A DNA stretch of 64,000 bases from Anaeroplasma bactoclasticum. Its GTDB lineage: Bacteria > Bacillota_I > Bacilli_A > Acholeplasmatales > Anaeroplasmataceae. A program made the position numbers and the translations under genes. The notes beneath the pieces are model-generated. The model saw only the letters and a program-made list of their open reading frames with translations, was not told where the DNA came from and did not search any database. The stretch lies in NCBI RefSeq assembly GCF_003550015.1, contig NZ_QXEV01000005.1, positions 1-64,000 on the forward strand. Reading direction: 5' to 3'. The stretch's first letter is position 1, and the number at the start of each line of letters is the position of its first letter. Positions 1 to 8,963 of the stretch are shown one piece after another.

Positions 1-227
1 GAAAAAAATTTATTGCAGTCTTTGCAGTAATATTTTTGCTTTCCTTTGTTAAAGCCATATTTAATGAAGGAAAGAGATCCACAATGCGGACAACAATCTG
101 GATCATGATTAAAGTTTTCTTCATTCTTGGTGTCTTCAGTTACTCTATCCTTTACCAATTTATAAATATGTGCAGATATAAAGTCTAGTTCTACGGGTGT
201 TAATTTCTTTAAATCATCTAATGTCAT
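1..227 (-). CDS. Transposase, N-terminal fragment (IS1595-like zinc ribbon)
   Basis: The gene starts with ATG at 227 and runs off the left edge, so only about 75 residues are visible. Residues about 48-74 form a zinc ribbon with the pattern CPHCG, then KYGFNKGKQKYYCKDC and a Phe pair, the usual N-terminal DNA-binding module of IS1595-type and related DDE transposases. The DDE core would lie outside the window. It sits just beyond a receiver-like gene that stops abruptly at 308, so it is probably part of an insertion that cut that gene. The family name is inferred from the ribbon alone; other zinc-ribbon transposases are possible. Confidence 0.6.
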   Translation of the reverse strand, partial: MTLDDLKKLTPVELDFISAHIYKLVKDRVTEDTKNEENFNHDPDCCPHCGSLSFIKYGFNKGKQKYYCKDCNKFF

Positions 228-307
228 GGTTAAATACCTCACTTTGACTGAAGTATAAACTCTATTTTTACATTATTGATGTCTATTTACCAACTTTTTG
301 TTTGAAC
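228..307. other. Probable insertion-sequence end / junction
   Basis: This 80-bp non-coding stretch lies between the transposase start and the stop of the truncated receiver-like gene. It should contain the IS terminal repeat and possibly a target duplication. I cannot define the exact end because the other end of the element is outside the window. Confidence 0.35.
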
Positions 308-700
308 TTAGCAAAAATAATTATACAAAACATTAATATGATTATATGATGGGATATTCATCATAATATCAACAAACCACAAAACATTACCGTTATTTAT
401 AGTATTTATATCAAATTGATCTATTGATGAAATATATTTAAAATTTACATCATTCTTTATTCTATCAATACTATCATATGGATTATATTCAACATATGGC
501 GATAACATTTCAAATAGCTCAGCATCACATTCAGTTATTTCTTTTTTTAAGACATCAATCCCAAACTTATCTATTATTCTTTGATATATTTCTAGTGTAT
601 CATTTATAACTTCTCCAACTTTTTTACTAAAATAATTTTCATTATCAAGAACAACAATATTTGTAAAATTAAACTTTTTTATTACATCTATTAATTCCAT
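308..700 (-). pseudogene. Truncated response-receiver-like protein
   Basis: The 130-aa product begins with a receiver-like beta strand (NIVVLDNE, residues 14-21) that would carry the acidic pair. Near its end is LWFVDIMMN (about 108-116), which resembles the phospho-acceptor Asp strand of response receivers. A full receiver domain would continue for about 60 more residues, but the ORF ends 15-20 residues later, right beside the transposase. The start lies 11 bp after the stop of the GHKL ATPase gene, so it is the third gene of that operon. Receiver partners are known for such kinases; the phospho-acceptor assignment and the truncation are inference. Confidence 0.5.
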
Positions 701-711
701 AATCTTCCCCG

Positions 712-3045
712 TTATAGTTTAATAACAAACTTATATTTATTTCCATAAATATTTCTTTCATCATCAAGTGTTAGGCTTCCATCAATTTCGTTAATTAATT
801 GACTAGATATATATAATCCTAAACCTCTTCCTTCAGAATCTGGCTTAGCAGTAACAAACGCTTCAAATAGATTATTTTCAACATCTTTTGATACTCCTAT
901 TCCATTATCATAAAGAATTATTTTTCTACCATCAATATGAATATTAATGGTTGGATTATCAATTTCATTTTTTTCAAGCCAATACTTTGAATTAATAAGC
1001 AAATTTTCTATAGTTACAACAAAATTATTTTTTATTATATCAGCCATAAAAGACTCACCCGTCAACACAATCGAACAAGTATTATCTAATTCAGAAGAAA
1101 ATAGTGGAAAGGTATCTTTTATGTTTTCCAGCAATTCTTTAATGTCTACTTCTTCAAAATTTGCTTTTTTAATATATGAATTCGAATCTAAGATTGACGC
1201 GTTTCTTTGTAAAAATTGCATGGAAGAGGTAATCATATCAACATTAGCATTAACAATTTGACTATTAATATCTTTTTTCAATACTTCTTTACGAATGCTT
1301 TGAGCACAATTCTTTGTTTTAATAGCTATTTTTAAAATCTCATGAGCCAAGCTTTCTGCCACAATAGAATTAGCCATAACAATCTTATATTTTTCTAACA
1401 ATTTTTCTTCTTCATTAATTTTTTTCTTTTCAGAAGAAATTGTCATTTGAATCTTATTGGCATTATTAGTTATAGAGGAAGTAAGCCTTTTAATCTCAGA
1501 TTTTAAATTCGCTACTTCTTCTGTATCGAATATAGATTCTTTTGTTTGTTCACTTAATTCCGTTGCATTTTGCATAATAATCTCTGCATGATTTTCTCTT
1601 TTCGTTAAAGAAACTTTTCCGCCAAGGATATAGACAATATCCCCCTCTTTCGCATCTCTTATTTGCTCAAAATTTGCATTAAAATCATTTCTAAAATTAT
1701 TGTCAGAATCAACAATTATTTTAGTGATAATATCTCGCAAAATAGTCAAAAAGTTTTTTCCATAATTATCTTCCAAAAGTCCTTGTCTATTTGTCATTTC
1801 TTGTAATTTCAAAAGATTTTCTTCTCCATTTATGTAAATATATCCCGCCACTGAATGTGCCTTATAAATATTTGCAGAAATTGTTTGACTATACTTAGTA
1901 AAAGATAACCAATCATAATTCTTGTTTCCGTATGGCAAAATTCTAAAATTATTTCTAAATAGTTTTACACCATTGATATTTTCCAAGAATTTTTTTTCTT
2001 CTGCAGAAAATTTTCCAGGAGTTTTATCAAATGCAAAATACTTTCCTTCAAAATCTCCAGGAAGAAAAATATTTTTGCTGATTTTTTTACTATTCTTACA
2101 TTCATCAATTGAACTTTTAATTAAAATGTTATTTTTAATTTTACCATAGCTTTGGGAGATATTGTTTAAATCAATCTCATAAGAATCAATTAAATTCCTG
2201 TACTTTGCTGAATCATCAATTTCTTCTAAATCAAAACCAAGATCATCATATCTTTTTTTCGTTTCAGCAAAGCGATATTCGGCATATTTTTTCTTTCTCG
2301 TAATATTAATGTAAAGTTTAGAGGTTTTGGCTTCAAAATTGAAACTTACAACCGAATCAGCCAATTTATCAATCAATTTTACATCATATTTGTCTGAGGC
2401 AAATCTAAATGAATCCAACGAAAAATCAATCAAAAATTTACTTTCACCATCTTCATAGGGATTTAACATTGATATAATTTCATTTTTAAATCTTGGAAAA
2501 GTATCTTTGTCTTTCCATAACTCAATATTTTTTATTCCATAAATAGTCATTTTTGTCCCATGCTTTTCTAGTACATGTACATCATTTGTATTAACAGGAA
2601 TTTGTATATTTTGAATATCAACATCATCATTAAACAATGTCCAATCTATATTAAAATAACTTTCTGTAACCCCGTCATTTGTTAAAACATTTACGTAAGT
2701 TCCTAGTCTTTGTAATGAAAGTCTACCTACACCCTTATTACCTAAAGACATTCTATTATATTTTGGGGAAACCTTTTGAGTTTTCACCTTATAATCAGTA
2801 GCCAATTTCAAAAAAGAATTTTCAATAATATCCAATGACATTCCATTTCCATCATCAAATATTTCTATTTTGCCCTGACCGTACTCGTTAATGAAATTAG
2901 TGTCTATATTAATAATAGAACGATTGGCATCAGCATCATATGAATTCTTTATTAATTCAAGCAATGCCACTAGTTCATCTGAAATAAGAGCTTCTCCAAG
3001 ATGACTCATTAACCTAGCAGATATCTTAAAAGAAAAATTAGGCAT
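712..3045 (-). CDS. Double-GHKL ATPase / histidine-kinase-like protein
   Basis: The 777-aa protein carries two ATP-binding folds. The N-terminal one is MutL/Hsp90-like, with an N box (ELIKNSYDADA, about 27-37), DDGNGM (about 65) and NKGVGR (about 103). The C-terminal one is kinase-like, with an N box (ENLLINSKYW), LYDNGIGV and GRGLGLYIS near the end. Between them is a coiled coil and an H-box-like helix (AESLAHEILK, about 560). The gene overlaps the upstream methyltransferase by 8 bp and is followed by a receiver-like gene. GHKL ATPases beside methyltransferases are a known arrangement in restriction-modification-type conflict systems (MutL/MORC-like group). It is likely a sensor or ATPase subunit; a phosphorelay to the third gene is inferred. 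Confidence 0.8.
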   Translation of the reverse strand: MPNFSFKISARLMSHLGEALISDELVALLELIKNSYDADANRSIINIDTNFINEYGQGKIEIFDDGNGMSLDIIENSFLKLATDYKVKTQKVSPKYNRMSLGNKGVGRLSLQRLGTYVNVLTNDGVTESYFNIDWTLFNDDVDIQNIQIPVNTNDVHVLEKHGTKMTIYGIKNIELWKDKDTFPRFKNEIISMLNPYEDGESKFLIDFSLDSFRFASDKYDVKLIDKLADSVVSFNFEAKTSKLYINITRKKKYAEYRFAETKKRYDDLGFDLEEIDDSAKYRNLIDSYEIDLNNISQSYGKIKNNILIKSSIDECKNSKKISKNIFLPGDFEGKYFAFDKTPGKFSAEEKKFLENINGVKLFRNNFRILPYGNKNYDWLSFTKYSQTISANIYKAHSVAGYIYINGEENLLKLQEMTNRQGLLEDNYGKNFLTILRDIITKIIVDSDNNFRNDFNANFEQIRDAKEGDIVYILGGKVSLTKRENHAEIIMQNATELSEQTKESIFDTEEVANLKSEIKRLTSSITNNANKIQMTISSEKKKINEEEKLLEKYKIVMANSIVAESLAHEILKIAIKTKNCAQSIRKEVLKKDINSQIVNANVDMITSSMQFLQRNASILDSNSYIKKANFEEVDIKELLENIKDTFPLFSSELDNTCSIVLTGESFMADIIKNNFVVTIENLLINSKYWLEKNEIDNPTINIHIDGRKIILYDNGIGVSKDVENNLFEAFVTAKPDSEGRGLGLYISSQLINEIDGSLTLDDERNIYGNKYKFVIKL

Positions 3046-4300
3046 TTTGATTTTCCCCTTCCTTTTTATAAATCAATATATATTCTTCAGACATTGACTC
3101 AACAGCTTTAGAATCAACGCTTGATACTTTTTTTGCAATTCTCTTTCGAAGTATACTTCTCTTTAACTCTGTCACTTTTGAAAAACCATACATAGTTGCA
3201 AGCTCATCATTTATTTTTACAAAAGGGAATAATTGATTATCAACTTTTCTATTTCCTACTGTAAAAATAATATATCCACCTTTTTTTATTTTAGATGATA
3301 ATTTTTCAAAGACGTCAATGTAATCCTCTGTAAAATTAATGATTTTTTGTTGCTTTGATTTAGAAATCAATTCTAAATATTCATTCAAATATACTAAATT
3401 GTTTGATGGTTTACGTTTGCTGCCACCTAAACTTAATTTATCAATAGACGAATAATTATAGTCTACCGATGCAGCATAACCATCAAGATCTTCTCTTGGA
3501 ATCCATCGCAAAGCCAAACTAGAAAACTGTCCATATGTAACAGTCGTAGAATTATCCCCATAAGGTGGAGAAGTACAAATTATATCAATAGATTCATTTT
3601 TAATACTATCAAGAAGTTTTAAAGAATCGCCACAAAGCAATTGAGTGCTCACAGAACAAGCATCATAAGATAACTTTGTTAATGCGTCCTCCAATTCTTT
3701 TTTATACTCAAATATAACATTATCTGTCATTAAATCTATTTTTTGTTTTTCCTTCATATGCAATTTAAATGTTGACGATCTAGAATTAGAAAATTTTCGT
3801 ACAACATTAGAAAAAATTGTCCAAAATATAAGTCTATTGAACTTGTTTTCAATCTTCATTATGCAAAATCTTATTTTAGATAGCTTTTCAATAATATCTA
3901 ATCTGAACCATTTATCAATTTTGTCAAAACTATGTAAGTGAAATCTAATATTAGAATCCAACATATCAAACAATTTATTCTTATCAGACATTAATTCATC
4001 TCTATCATAATCATATAGTTTTGCTTTTGTAATTAAATTAGCCAATGGATTAATGTCAAAGCCAATTGAATTAACACCCAATTGTTTTGCTATTAATAAT
4101 GTTGTTCCTGCTCCATGAAAAGGATCAAGCAACACTAAATTTTCTTTTTTTTCATAAATTTTTAGTATTTCTTCCAATATACATTTTTGCATTTCATCAA
4201 TCATCATAGCAGGATAAAGAGCAATTCCATTTAGTCCATTATTCTTATAGTCTTTAAATGTTAAAAATTCATTTGTATATTTTTCAAAAACATTCTCCAT
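3038..4300 (-). CDS. DNA methyltransferase (N4-cytosine / N6-adenine type)
   Basis: The 420-aa protein has an AdoMet-binding motif I (DPFHGAGTT, 59-67) and the catalytic motif IV TSPPYGD (about 246). TSPPY is the form typical of N4-cytosine and beta-class amino-methylases. Motif I comes before motif IV, the reverse of the common beta-class order. It is the first gene of a minus-strand operon (methyltransferase, GHKL ATPase, receiver-like), with a good AGGAGG site before the ATG at 4300. No separate endonuclease gene is seen. It probably marks host DNA or silences targets for the GHKL partner; the recognition site is unknown. Confidence 0.85.
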   Translation of the reverse strand: MENVFEKYTNEFLTFKDYKNNGLNGIALYPAMMIDEMQKCILEEILKIYEKKENLVLLDPFHGAGTTLLIAKQLGVNSIGFDINPLANLITKAKLYDYDRDELMSDKNKLFDMLDSNIRFHLHSFDKIDKWFRLDIIEKLSKIRFCIMKIENKFNRLIFWTIFSNVVRKFSNSRSSTFKLHMKEKQKIDLMTDNVIFEYKKELEDALTKLSYDACSVSTQLLCGDSLKLLDSIKNESIDIICTSPPYGDNSTTVTYGQFSSLALRWIPREDLDGYAASVDYNYSSIDKLSLGGSKRKPSNNLVYLNEYLELISKSKQQKIINFTEDYIDVFEKLSSKIKKGGYIIFTVGNRKVDNQLFPFVKINDELATMYGFSKVTELKRSILRKRIAKKVSSVDSKAVESMSEEYILIYKKEGENQNA

Positions 4301-4477
4301 ACTCTTATCCTCCTTTTAGATTTTCTAATACAAAACAATACGATATAATATACATTTTATATTATATCATTTTAATAATTTTATTACCATAATTACAACT
4401 TTAAATTTTACTATGCGCGTTTATTTATAGATTTCTTTTACAGCTTTTCACGAAAACGCCTTTTTGCTTATATTAAT

Positions 4478-4978
4478 CTATAACTTATTATATTTTGTCG
4501 ATACTCCCTTTGACTTTTCTATAGGATATTTCTTTTCAGTTTTATCCATTTTCTTATTCATAATGTCTATTGGGTCTACTCCTAGAACCATAGACATTTG
4601 TAAACAATAATTCATTACATCAGCTAATTCTTCTTTTACATCTTCTATATTAGCATTATCATTCCATTGGTAACATTCAAGTAATTCATTTGCTTCTATA
4701 GATATAGATTTAGCTAAATTAACTGGTGTATGGAATTGGTCCCAATCTCTATCTTTATTAAATTTATCTATTCTTTCCATTAATAAATCCAATTTAGATT
4801 TAAATTTATTAGGATTATATATTTCTATTTCAGTTTTAGTATGATCACTATAATCTAATACTTCTTTTTCGTTATTATAATTTTCTTCAACTTTAGAGAC
4901 TGCATCAGCTTCACTTTCGGCTTCTACTGTTATTCTTCTTTGAAGATATTCTGTTATTTCAACTTCATATTTTGGCAT
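4478..4978 (-). CDS. MazG-like nucleotide pyrophosphohydrolase with DpnD/PcfM-like N-terminus
   Basis: Residues 1-55 form a small strand-rich domain (KYEVEITEYLQRRITVEAES) like the DpnD/PcfM C-terminal family found in mobile elements. Residues 65-166 are an all-alpha MazG-like fold with the acidic metal-binding helices EANELLECYQW and EELADVMNYCLQM. Such enzymes hydrolyse non-canonical or excess NTPs/dNTPs to the monophosphate. The gene stands alone, with 177 bp before and 175 bp after. The DpnD-MazG fusion is unusual and suggests a phage or element origin. Substrate cannot be read from the sequence. Confidence 0.75.
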   Translation of the reverse strand: MPKYEVEITEYLQRRITVEAESEADAVSKVEENYNNEKEVLDYSDHTKTEIEIYNPNKFKSKLDLLMERIDKFNKDRDWDQFHTPVNLAKSISIEANELLECYQWNDNANIEDVKEELADVMNYCLQMSMVLGVDPIDIMNKKMDKTEKKYPIEKSKGVSTKYNKL

Positions 4979-5153
4979 GATATCTAATTACCTCTTTTCC
5001 AAAAATCATTTTAGTATTATTAAAATAAAAAAATTGAACATCGTTATATTTTTAATCACAATCGTTAAAATTATAACAAAAATGTCCAATTTTTTAAAGG
5101 CTTATTGAGCAATGTAATAAATATTTCATACAAAATCTTTCTTTTATGAATTA

Positions 5154-5567
5154 TTAAATATCATTTGATTCTTTTGCTTTATTGATAGGCCTATAAGCCA
5201 TTGAATAATTACCTGATACTGCCTTTTCTACTGCATTGACTCTTAGCTTAAGCTTTCTATTTTCTTTTTCTAGTTCATTGATTCTATTAATAAGCTTTTT
5301 ATTTTTTTCCTTTAGCTCATCATTTATTTTCATATACCAATCCTTTCTATCGGTATATACAGTTAATGAGCATTTATATTTTAAGGGGACTAGCTTTATT
5401 CCATAATAGCTATTTAGCTTATCAACAACTTCTTTAGTGAAGGAGGTTACTCCCTTTTCAAGCTTGCATATCATTGATGTTGAAACTCCTATGTCGCTTG
5501 CAACCTTAGATAGAGTGTATCCTCTTTCTTCTCTTTTTAATCTTAATATTCTAAAGTCATCAGCCAT
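5154..5567 (-). CDS. XRE-type HTH protein with coiled-coil tail
   Basis: The 137-aa protein has an HTH_3 domain at residues 5-57 (KREERGYTLSKVASDIGVST, then MICKLEKG). A long charged helix follows (about 80-118, heptad-like ELKEKNKKLINRINELEKE), predicting dimerisation. It shares this layout with the gene immediately upstream (stop at 5573, 6 bp away), so the pair probably arose by duplication and may heterodimerise. It likely regulates the recombinase operon; this is an inference from position. Confidence 0.75.
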   Translation of the reverse strand: MADDFRILRLKREERGYTLSKVASDIGVSTSMICKLEKGVTSFTKEVVDKLNSYYGIKLVPLKYKCSLTVYTDRKDWYMKINDELKEKNKKLINRINELEKENRKLKLRVNAVEKAVSGNYSMAYRPINKAKESNDI

Positions 5568-5572
5568 AAATA

Positions 5573-6034
5573 TTACTCCTCCTCAGATGGCATTAGGCCT
5601 GGAGTATATTCATCTACTGTCTCTCCTATAGTTAATATTTTTTCAATAATATTGGATAAGCGTATTACCTCTTGAGCTAAAATTTTATTTTGTCTTTTAA
5701 GCTCTCTATTTAAAACCTTATATTGTGGTTCTGCAAAGTCTGGCTCCTCAGGCTTTCTTTTTGGTATGACATCCTGTTTAGTTTTATAGGATCTTTTTGG
5801 TTTAATAGCATGACGATCTCGTTTGATAGTTCTTATATTTGTTTGATAGAATGCAGATAACTTTTCTGCGGATACCTCTGTAATAGGAGCTATCTTCTTT
5901 TCTATTTTTTTATAATACTCCTCACTAATACCTATGGCTTCAGCAACCTGCTTAGGGCTTATATTCATTTCTTCTCTTTTTTGAATAATAATATCTACTG
6001 GATCAATATCCATTTCCATAATGTTTTCTTCCAT
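5573..6034 (-). CDS. XRE-like HTH protein with coiled-coil tail (paralogue of the downstream gene)
   Basis: The 153-aa protein has an N-terminal HTH (residues 12-65, IIQKREEMNISPKQVAEAIG) followed by a basic linker and a coiled coil (about 100-132). An AGGAG site precedes the ATG. It sits between the recombinase accessory genes and the second XRE gene. The last residues are acidic. Role inferred: DNA-binding accessory or regulator of the recombination module. Confidence 0.7.
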   Translation of the reverse strand: MEENIMEMDIDPVDIIIQKREEMNISPKQVAEAIGISEEYYKKIEKKIAPITEVSAEKLSAFYQTNIRTIKRDRHAIKPKRSYKTKQDVIPKRKPEEPDFAEPQYKVLNRELKRQNKILAQEVIRLSNIIEKILTIGETVDEYTPGLMPSEEE

Positions 6035-6047
6035 TTTTCTTTTCTCC

Positions 6048-6455
6048 TTAAATATTTATATCGTATAGAAGGTCCTCATCCTCATCATCACTATAGGTAT
6101 TATTTTTGACCGGATGAGCCTCCTTTAAATTGAAAACTACTACCTTTTTGTCTTCTATATATTTTCCTGGAATTTGATACCTATATTTGGTATCCCAGCC
6201 TTCGATTTGAAATACCTTTTTTGTAAAACGATAGGAATTAATTATTCTTCCATTATTAATTGTTGAATCTGAATATTTGATATTTATTTTTCTTTTGTCC
6301 TTATCACTACAGGGCTCATAGGCTATTTTGTGCATTTTTTCATTAATTAAAAGTAATAAATCCTTAGGGTAGCCTAAAAGCTCTAGGGTTGTTATGGAAA
6401 TTCTTATGACTCCACTATAGCTTAAGGAGGTTGTGATTCTTCTTAGATCAGTCAT
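6048..6455 (-). CDS. Recombinase-associated accessory protein, short form
   Basis: The 135-aa protein begins inside the stop of the upstream gene (TAATG overlap at 6455-6457), so translation is probably coupled. Its body (residues 15-115) aligns by eye with the C-terminal part of the 611-aa recombinase and with the 225-aa neighbour: a start resembling xCIxKL, then LLLINEK, a basic turn, W-x4-KYRYQI and VVVFNLKEAHPV near the end. The enzyme core is absent. It is probably a DNA- or protein-binding partner of recombinase 1. No catalytic motif is seen. Confidence 0.6.
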   Translation of the reverse strand: MTDLRRITTSLSYSGVIRISITTLELLGYPKDLLLLINEKMHKIAYEPCSDKDKRKINIKYSDSTINNGRIINSYRFTKKVFQIEGWDTKYRYQIPGKYIEDKKVVVFNLKEAHPVKNNTYSDDEDEDLLYDINI

Positions 6456-7132
6456 TATTTAGTACCATCCTTTGCCTTAATAGAATCATTAGTAATTCTT
6501 CTTCCGTGGGATTGACGCTTTTGCTGAACCTCTAGGCGTTGGTAGCCATCTAGTAGGTTTAGAACTAGAGATTGGTGATGCTGCTCAACAGACATACCGA
6601 AGGAGTTTTTCCAATCCTCTGGGAAGAATACCTGCCCCTTTGATACACCATCCTTATCTACTGGTGAATAAACCTCTGTCTCAGTTAAATCAAATACAAT
6701 AAGCTTTTCCTCTGGGGTTTTTACTATATTACCCTGAAGCTTATATTTATAATCTCCAAACCAGTTTAATAAATCATATACCTTAGCAGCAAACAAGCGA
6801 CATAGGATTTTTCTTGGCATTCTTTTATTTAGCTTTTTGTTGAATCGACACCATCTAACTGCATCCTTAGCATCCTCATCACAGCCCCTTATGACCATTT
6901 TCTTTTCAGTAGGATTTACTAAAAGATGGACATACATTGTATCTAGCTTATTGATACAGGCTGTATTAAAGGTGAAGCTATCATATTTAAAGCTTATTGC
7001 CGCATCAAAGGTATGGGCATAGAATTCTCTTCTTACTACCTGGTAGCCGTTAAAGCTGAATTCTTCAACCTCATCTACATCCTCATCTCCATCAATATCT
7101 TCCTTTTTTAGAATTAAATCATCCTTGCTCAT
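6455..7132 (-). CDS. Recombinase-associated accessory protein, long form
   Basis: I place the start at ATG 7132, preceded by GGAGG; the in-frame TTG six bases upstream is less likely. This gives 225 aa and a 14-bp overlap with the end of the recombinase gene. Residues about 48-150 repeat the module seen in the recombinase C-terminus (ACINKLDTMYVHLLVNP, W-F-G-D-YKYKLQG, LIVFDLTETEV). The C-terminal about 60 residues are basic and may bind DNA. Three consecutive genes share the domain, which points to a joint synaptic or target complex. Confidence 0.65.
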   Translation of the reverse strand: MSKDDLILKKEDIDGDEDVDEVEEFSFNGYQVVRREFYAHTFDAAISFKYDSFTFNTACINKLDTMYVHLLVNPTEKKMVIRGCDEDAKDAVRWCRFNKKLNKRMPRKILCRLFAAKVYDLLNWFGDYKYKLQGNIVKTPEEKLIVFDLTETEVYSPVDKDGVSKGQVFFPEDWKNSFGMSVEQHHQSLVLNLLDGYQRLEVQQKRQSHGRRITNDSIKAKDGTK

Positions 7133-8954
7133 TTTCAACCTCCATTAGCTTAGCTAGATGCTTATCTACAGTTTGCTTGGCAATAGTTATCCATTCAGTA
7201 TCACCTTCAACTGAGATTAGATTGGCATCCAGATTCCATTTTTTGAATACATCCATTAAATATAGCCTCATTGAATAAATATCCTGATAAAAGTCATTAC
7301 CAAAATGATTCATGTAATAATCATCATATAAGGATATGGTTTTATGCTTGATTTCATTTGTATCTATAATTTGATATTCCTCTCTTTTTAATGCTTCTGC
7401 ATTATTTAGATCAAATAGGACTACTATGTCATCATTTTTTTGCCTTTTAACTCCAAACATTCTATATCTTAGGCTATTATCCCATTCCATAGTATCAAAT
7501 AAGATTTCAGATATTCCTGATGAGGTTTTAGTAGATGGAGTTAGCTTATCATCCTTATCGATTACCCATTTAATCGCGAATTGGTGGTTTGATTTTGAGC
7601 TTCTTATTGCGAGTAGCTTTTCTCTTGGTTCAAATAATAATTCTATATAATGGGCACCATTCATTTTATCGATACAGGCTCTATTGAAATACATTTTATT
7701 ATTACTAAACCATAGAATTGGTCTTTCATAGGATGCTAGAAGTTGAGAATCTACCTTTTCAAAGCCTGTTAAATCGAAGGCGGATAGCCTATTTTTATCA
7801 ATTGATTTTGATTTTTCTTCTCTTCTATTACCATTTGAATCTAATTCATAGGCAAAGTCACTTGCGAATAAATAATTATCTATAGTAAAGCCTGAATATT
7901 TTACGGATACAGGGACAAAGCCCTTTAAAGCCCCTTCCTTTATTACAGATAGGGATGGTATGATATCATAATTTCTATGGCGTCGTAGCTCCTTTATTCT
8001 TAGGGCTTCGTTGTATATATCCCTTGCGACTATACCATCGTGATGGTTCACCATTTGGTATTTATTTCTTTGGTTAACATTCTTTCTTACCTTATGGGTA
8101 GTGAAATCTGGAGTGTAAGTTTTTCTTGCGATAATCATTCCACTTCGTCTTTCGTTAGATAGAATGTTGTTTACTGTGGCTGAAGTCCACTTGTATTCTC
8201 CTTTAATATTGGCAACATAGCCAAGGCGCATCATAGTATCTGCAATTTCATTTGGTGAATAGCCTGTAACATACATAGAGAATACTAGCCTGATGATTTC
8301 AGCCTCCTCTTCAACTATGATGTAGCGGTCTGGCTTATCCTTATCGATTTTATAGCCAAATAATCTAGGGGTTAAAAAGTTACCTCTTGCGAAGCGGTTA
8401 TCCACTGACCACTGCATAATTTCAGATTTAGTATGAGATTCCTCCTGGGCAAATATTGCTAGAATATTTAGCATTACATCCGATGTTGAATCTGCAGTAT
8501 CTATTCCTTCTGATTCAAAGAATACTCTTACTGGAGGATTAAGTGATTTTAGCATTCTTATTGTATCAATACAGTCAACAACGTTTCTTGAAAATCTAGA
8601 TACCGATTTCGTTACTATTAAATCAATCCTCCCCTTCTTACATTCCTCTATCATCCTTTTGAAGCCATCTCTATGCAATAGGGATGTTGCAGATATTCCT
8701 TCATCTGAAAATATATCTACCATTTTCCAATTATCATGCTTAGAGATATATTCCTCATAATATAGCTTTTGTAACTCAAAGGATGATGTTTGTTCTATAT
8801 TATCTGTAGATACTCTACAGTATGCACATACTCTTAATTCACTTCTTGTATCTCTTAGGGATACTGGCTCTTTAGCCTTTATTACTACGATTTCATCCTG
8901 TCTATAGCCCTTTTGTCTATCCCTGACCTTTTGTTTTTCCTCTTCAGTTGCCAT
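7119..8954 (-). CDS. Large serine recombinase 1 (611 aa)
   Basis: The N-terminal resolvase domain (about 40-190) holds the catalytic Ser in YCRVST, the helix SVSRFSRN with its arginines, and the dimer helix. A Recombinase domain follows (about 195-330, including LFGYKIDKD and the WTSATVNNILSNERRSG target-binding segment). The Cys-rich zinc ribbon usual in this family is not visible. Instead the C-terminal 200 residues carry the module shared with the next two genes. It catalyses integration and excision through a Ser-DNA link. The upstream ATPase gene ends 9 bp before its start. Confidence 0.88.
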   Translation of the reverse strand: MATEEEKQKVRDRQKGYRQDEIVVIKAKEPVSLRDTRSELRVCAYCRVSTDNIEQTSSFELQKLYYEEYISKHDNWKMVDIFSDEGISATSLLHRDGFKRMIEECKKGRIDLIVTKSVSRFSRNVVDCIDTIRMLKSLNPPVRVFFESEGIDTADSTSDVMLNILAIFAQEESHTKSEIMQWSVDNRFARGNFLTPRLFGYKIDKDKPDRYIIVEEEAEIIRLVFSMYVTGYSPNEIADTMMRLGYVANIKGEYKWTSATVNNILSNERRSGMIIARKTYTPDFTTHKVRKNVNQRNKYQMVNHHDGIVARDIYNEALRIKELRRHRNYDIIPSLSVIKEGALKGFVPVSVKYSGFTIDNYLFASDFAYELDSNGNRREEKSKSIDKNRLSAFDLTGFEKVDSQLLASYERPILWFSNNKMYFNRACIDKMNGAHYIELLFEPREKLLAIRSSKSNHQFAIKWVIDKDDKLTPSTKTSSGISEILFDTMEWDNSLRYRMFGVKRQKNDDIVVLFDLNNAEALKREEYQIIDTNEIKHKTISLYDDYYMNHFGNDFYQDIYSMRLYLMDVFKKWNLDANLISVEGDTEWITIAKQTVDKHLAKLMEVENEQG

Positions 8955-8963
8955 AATTTACTC

